In this document: positions 61,283 to 64,000 of the stretch, in pieces
Layout of the letters: the number at the start of each line of letters is the position of its first letter
How positions within the stretch are numbered: the stretch's first letter is position 1
DNA from: Paenibacillus sp. 1781tsa1
Lineage (GTDB): Bacteria > Bacillota > Bacilli > Paenibacillales > Paenibacillaceae
Assembly: GCF_024159265.1 (NCBI RefSeq)
Contig: NZ_JAMYWY010000001.1
Location: forward strand, 1,612,001 to 1,676,000
Direction: 5' to 3'
Length of the DNA: 64,000 bases
Position numbers and translations under genes: made by a program
The notes under the pieces: model-generated
Database searches by the model: none
Told to the model about the DNA's origin: nothing
The model's input: the letters and a program-made list of their open reading frames with translations, nothing else

Positions 61283-62287
61283 TTATTCTTCTAGGAAAAC
61301 AAGGCCGATAAAGTCTTCCAGCTCCAGGTTGCCGAAGTAATGTTTTACATCTAGTCCCTCAAGTGCAGTACGCACCTCGGATTCCTCATAACGCTTGCCG
61401 CGCAGCATATTTTCGATATCCGCTACATCGCCTACACCGAAGAAGTCGCCAAAGATTTTGATATCTTCGATGCGTCCATCCTTGATGTTCATGCGCAGAT
61501 CGATGATGCCGACAGGGAATTTGCGAGTGTGCTTCACATTGCTTTCCGGAGACAAGCCATAGTTCCAGTCCCAGTTGTTGTAACGCTCAGCAGAGATTTC
61601 CTTGATTTTGTCCCAGTCCTTGTCAGTAAGCGTATATTGTGGAACGTCCTTAGGCTCCATTCGGAAAATGTGACGTAACAGCTCATCGCGGAACTGCTCA
61701 ATCGTCAAGTTGGTGTCAATCAGATCCCGTATGTTGGCGACCCGGCTGCGTACGGACTTGGTGCTCTTGGATTTGAACTTCTCGGGATTGACGTTCAGGG
61801 AAGCCTGAACATGCTCCAGATTCAGATCAAACATCAAGGTGCCATGACTGAACATACGCCCACGTGTGGAAAACTGGGCATTGCCCGAAATTTTCTTTTC
61901 GCCCACTTGCAGATCATTACGCCCGGTCAACTCGGCATTTACACCAAGCTCGTGCAAAGCTTCAACGACAGGCTGGGTAAACTTGCGGAAATTGTGGAAG
62001 GATTGACCGTCATCGGCTGTAATAAAACTGAAATTCAGGTTGCCCAGATCGTGATACACCGCTCCGCCTCCCGAAAGACGACGAACCACCTGCACACCGT
62101 TATCCTGAACGTACTCGATATTAATTTCTTCAATCGTATTTTGATGTTTTCCGATGATGATCGACGGACGGTTGATGTAGAACAGCAGATAGCTGTCATC
62201 CTCCATCGGCAGATGCTTCAGAATGTACTCCTCAATCGCCAGGTTTACAGAAGGATCTGTAATGCCCTGATTGTCTACAAACAGCAT
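61283..62287 (-). CDS. lplA: Lipoate--protein ligase
   Basis: A 334-residue ligase that attaches scavenged lipoate to E2 and GcvH domains. RRLSGGGAVYHDLGNLNFSF is the family motif, followed by NDLQVGEKKISGNAQFS with the catalytic lysine and MFSHGTLMFD; a C-terminal accessory domain is present. ATG 62287 has GGAGG 7 bases upstream; ATG 62293 lies too close to the site. Single gene. Confidence 0.93.
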   Translation of the reverse strand: MLFVDNQGITDPSVNLAIEEYILKHLPMEDDSYLLFYINRPSIIIGKHQNTIEEINIEYVQDNGVQVVRRLSGGGAVYHDLGNLNFSFITADDGQSFHNFRKFTQPVVEALHELGVNAELTGRNDLQVGEKKISGNAQFSTRGRMFSHGTLMFDLNLEHVQASLNVNPEKFKSKSTKSVRSRVANIRDLIDTNLTIEQFRDELLRHIFRMEPKDVPQYTLTDKDWDKIKEISAERYNNWDWNYGLSPESNVKHTRKFPVGIIDLRMNIKDGRIEDIKIFGDFFGVGDVADIENMLRGKRYEESEVRTALEGLDVKHYFGNLELEDFIGLVFLEE

Positions 62288-62476
62288 GGTCATTCCTCCA
62301 TTAATGTATGTGAGGGATTGCTAGTCCCTTATGTAGTGAACCTTGTATATCAAACGGAACCGAAATTCCTCTTCTATTGTAAACGAATTATGGTTGGGAC
62401 ACAAAGAAAACAGGATTGACCCAAACCTCCCGTGCCATCCATAATAAAAAGGACAGACAGAAAGGATGACGGAAGA

Positions 62477-63667
62477 ATGACCGGTTATATCGAAGTGTTC
62501 GGACATGGCGGGGATGTGGAGACGGCTGCGTCACGATTCGGGAGGGAAGCCACTGATTTTCTGGATTTCAGTGCCAACATTAATCCGCTCGGTCCGCCCA
62601 GAGAGGTGCTGGAGGCTATACAGCAAGGATTGCAGTCGGTAATTCGGTATCCCGATCCGGGGCATCGGGGATTCAAAGCACTGCTGAGCGAGCGCCTTGG
62701 TGTGATGCAGGAGCAGATTTCCGTGGGCAACGGTGCAGCCGAAAGTATGGCGCTCATTCTGCTGGGGCTTGCCCCGCGCAAGGTGGGTACGGTGGAACCG
62801 GGATTCTCGGAGTACCGCGCGTTGGCACGACAATTCGGTGCCGAGGTTGTACATACGGAGGGCAGAGAAGAGCTGGCGTGGCGAGCGGAACCGGAGGACA
62901 TCGAGCAGCTCATGGAAAAGGTAGACCTGCTCTTCCTTGGTCAGCCCAACAATCCAAACGGTGTACAATACCCGCTGGAGATATTGCAAAGGCTTGCACG
63001 CAAAGCGGAAGAAACGGGAACCGTACTTGTCATTGACGAGGCATTTATGGATTTTATTCCGGTAGCCCGACGCCAATCCCTGGCATCACATCTGAATGAC
63101 TATCCAAATGTGATCATCATTCGCTCGATGACGAAGTTTTATGCCATTCCGGGCTTGCGTCTCGGATATGCTTTGGGCCGTGCAGAATACATTCAGGCAA
63201 TGACAAAGAAACAGGTGACCTGGAGTGTCAACGGTCTGGCGCTTATGGCAGGTGAAGCCTGTCTGCGCAGTGGAGAACGGTACGAACAGGAGACCATATC
63301 ACAGATCACGCGGGAACGAGGACATCTTATCGCAGAACTGCAGGCGTATGGATGTGCGGTGACACCGGGAGAGGCGAACTTTATTTTGGCATGTGTGCCG
63401 GCCCCTTGGACCGCAGCATTAATGCAGGAGGCGCTGGGCAGAAGGGGTATCCTGATTCGCAGCTGTGCCATGTATCCGGGGCTTGACGAAGGCCATGTAC
63501 GTTTCGCGGTCAAGGATGCGGACGCCAATGCTACTTTGCTCGAAGTGCTGGGCAGCGTGTTGAAAACCAAGAGATATTCGAATGTCGATCAGACTTCGAT
63601 TCAAGTATCAAGTCAGCAGGAGAAGGCGAAAGATTCGGAACAGGAACAGGGAGGGAAGCGGCAGTGA
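62477..63667 (+). CDS. cobD: CobD-like threonine-phosphate decarboxylase
   Basis: A 396-residue PLP enzyme, fold-type I, with GHGGDVETAASRFG and DFSANINPLGPP at the N-terminus and the SMTKFYAIPGLRLGYALG lysine motif. The 'GHGGd...DFSaNiNPlGpP' start is the mark of CobD rather than histidinol-phosphate aminotransferase. CobD makes aminopropanol phosphate for the cobalamin loop. A 30-residue Gln/Lys-rich tail extends the C-terminus. Overlaps cbiZ as GTGA. Confidence 0.87.
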   Translation: MTGYIEVFGHGGDVETAASRFGREATDFLDFSANINPLGPPREVLEAIQQGLQSVIRYPDPGHRGFKALLSERLGVMQEQISVGNGAAESMALILLGLAPRKVGTVEPGFSEYRALARQFGAEVVHTEGREELAWRAEPEDIEQLMEKVDLLFLGQPNNPNGVQYPLEILQRLARKAEETGTVLVIDEAFMDFIPVARRQSLASHLNDYPNVIIIRSMTKFYAIPGLRLGYALGRAEYIQAMTKKQVTWSVNGLALMAGEACLRSGERYEQETISQITRERGHLIAELQAYGCAVTPGEANFILACVPAPWTAALMQEALGRRGILIRSCAMYPGLDEGHVRFAVKDADANATLLEVLGSVLKTKRYSNVDQTSIQVSSQQEKAKDSEQEQGGKRQ

Positions 63668-64000
63668 CACTCCCGTTTTATAACTACTTTGCGAATGGTG
63701 AAACAGGCGAGAATGGATATGCGGCCTCTTCCTGGCCGGGACTGAACATATCTGCGCATGAACGACATATCAAAGCACAGAGTCCAAGGGCTGCCCAAGC
63801 ATTGTCGAGTGCGGTATATGGCGGTGGGATGCTAGAACTGGATCGCGTATTTAATATCTATGTGGACAGGCATTACCGATGTGATGATCCGCCGCGTGAT
63901 ATCGAACAAGGACTGAACGAATGGCAAGAGCCGCGTGATCAATGTGCCGGATTATTGACGGCCGTAAGGCTGGAGCATACCTCCATTCAGGAATATACAA
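63664..64000 (+). CDS. cbiZ: CbiZ-like adenosylcobinamide amidohydrolase, 5' part
   Basis: About 112 codons visible before the window ends. The GTG at 63664 overlaps the cobD stop and has AGGGAGGGAAG upstream. AQALSSAVYGGGMLELDRVF, YRCDDPPRDI and GLLTAVRLEH are the CbiZ pattern. CbiZ removes the aminopropanol side of cobinamide in salvage. Together with cobD it suggests a cobalamin salvage operon to the right. Confidence 0.82.
   Translation, partial: MTLPFYNYFANGETGENGYAASSWPGLNISAHERHIKAQSPRAAQALSSAVYGGGMLELDRVFNIYVDRHYRCDDPPRDIEQGLNEWQEPRDQCAGLLTAVRLEHTSIQEYT

Noticed and set aside
1..64000. CRISPR arrays, insertion sequences, prophage or defence systems
   Set aside because: No regularly spaced repeats, transposase, integrase, cas, restriction or toxin-antitoxin genes are seen on either strand.

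Overview
The window looks like a chromosomal segment of a Paenibacillus-type low-to-mid GC Firmicute. The evidence is the strong AGGAGG ribosome sites, frequent TTG and GTG starts, GlnR/TnrA-type boxes, a ydaO-type c-di-AMP riboswitch, a Gram-positive Tad/Flp pilus locus without a secretin, and many short intergenic repeats. No phage, plasmid, insertion sequence or CRISPR array is visible. Most of it is ordinary core and accessory metabolism.

Layout. 0-5 kb: partial ArsR regulator, flavin reductase, MgtC-like protein, a DeoR regulator with a Cof-type phosphatase, a tRNA-Glu/Lys/Leu cluster and an XRE regulator. 5-17 kb: a nitrogen block, with urease genes ureABCFGD on the minus strand divergent from the urea ABC transporter urtABCDE on the plus strand, then a PAS protein, a small HTH protein and a second, divergent ureF. 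Three perfect GlnR/TnrA boxes (TGTNA-N7-TNACA) lie at the ureA, urtA and ureF2 promoter regions and tie the block into one nitrogen regulon. 17-25 kb: tRNA-Leu, glutathione peroxidase, a c-di-AMP riboswitch driving a small Rossmann-like protein of unknown function, HAD phosphatase, the manganese transporter MntH, Ohr, three small CxxC proteins, a lipoprotein and a VOC protein.

25-36 kb: a ten-gene Tad/Flp pilus operon (TadZ, TadA, TadB, TadC, Flp pilin, two TadE-like proteins, a TadG-like protein, prepilin peptidase and an FHA protein). 36-47 kb: housekeeping genes including an extended endonuclease IV, purU, tkt, ppnP, pgi and yjbQ. 47-51 kb: sulfate importer cysTWA-sbp. 51-58 kb: PhnP-like hydrolase, sigma factor followed closely by clpP, a MocR regulator divergent from an EamA exporter, and a degraded copy of the 3' end of that exporter gene. 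58-64 kb: TetR regulator divergent from a FAD monooxygenase, Cof phosphatase, lipoate ligase, and the start of a cobalamin salvage operon (cobD, cbiZ) that runs off the window.

Points most worth a second look are the c-di-AMP riboswitch controlling an uncharacterised small protein, the GlnR-boxed second ureF with an altered C-terminal tail, two families of dispersed intergenic repeats, and the sigma factor-clpP pair. All product names come from reading the sequence; no database search was run.
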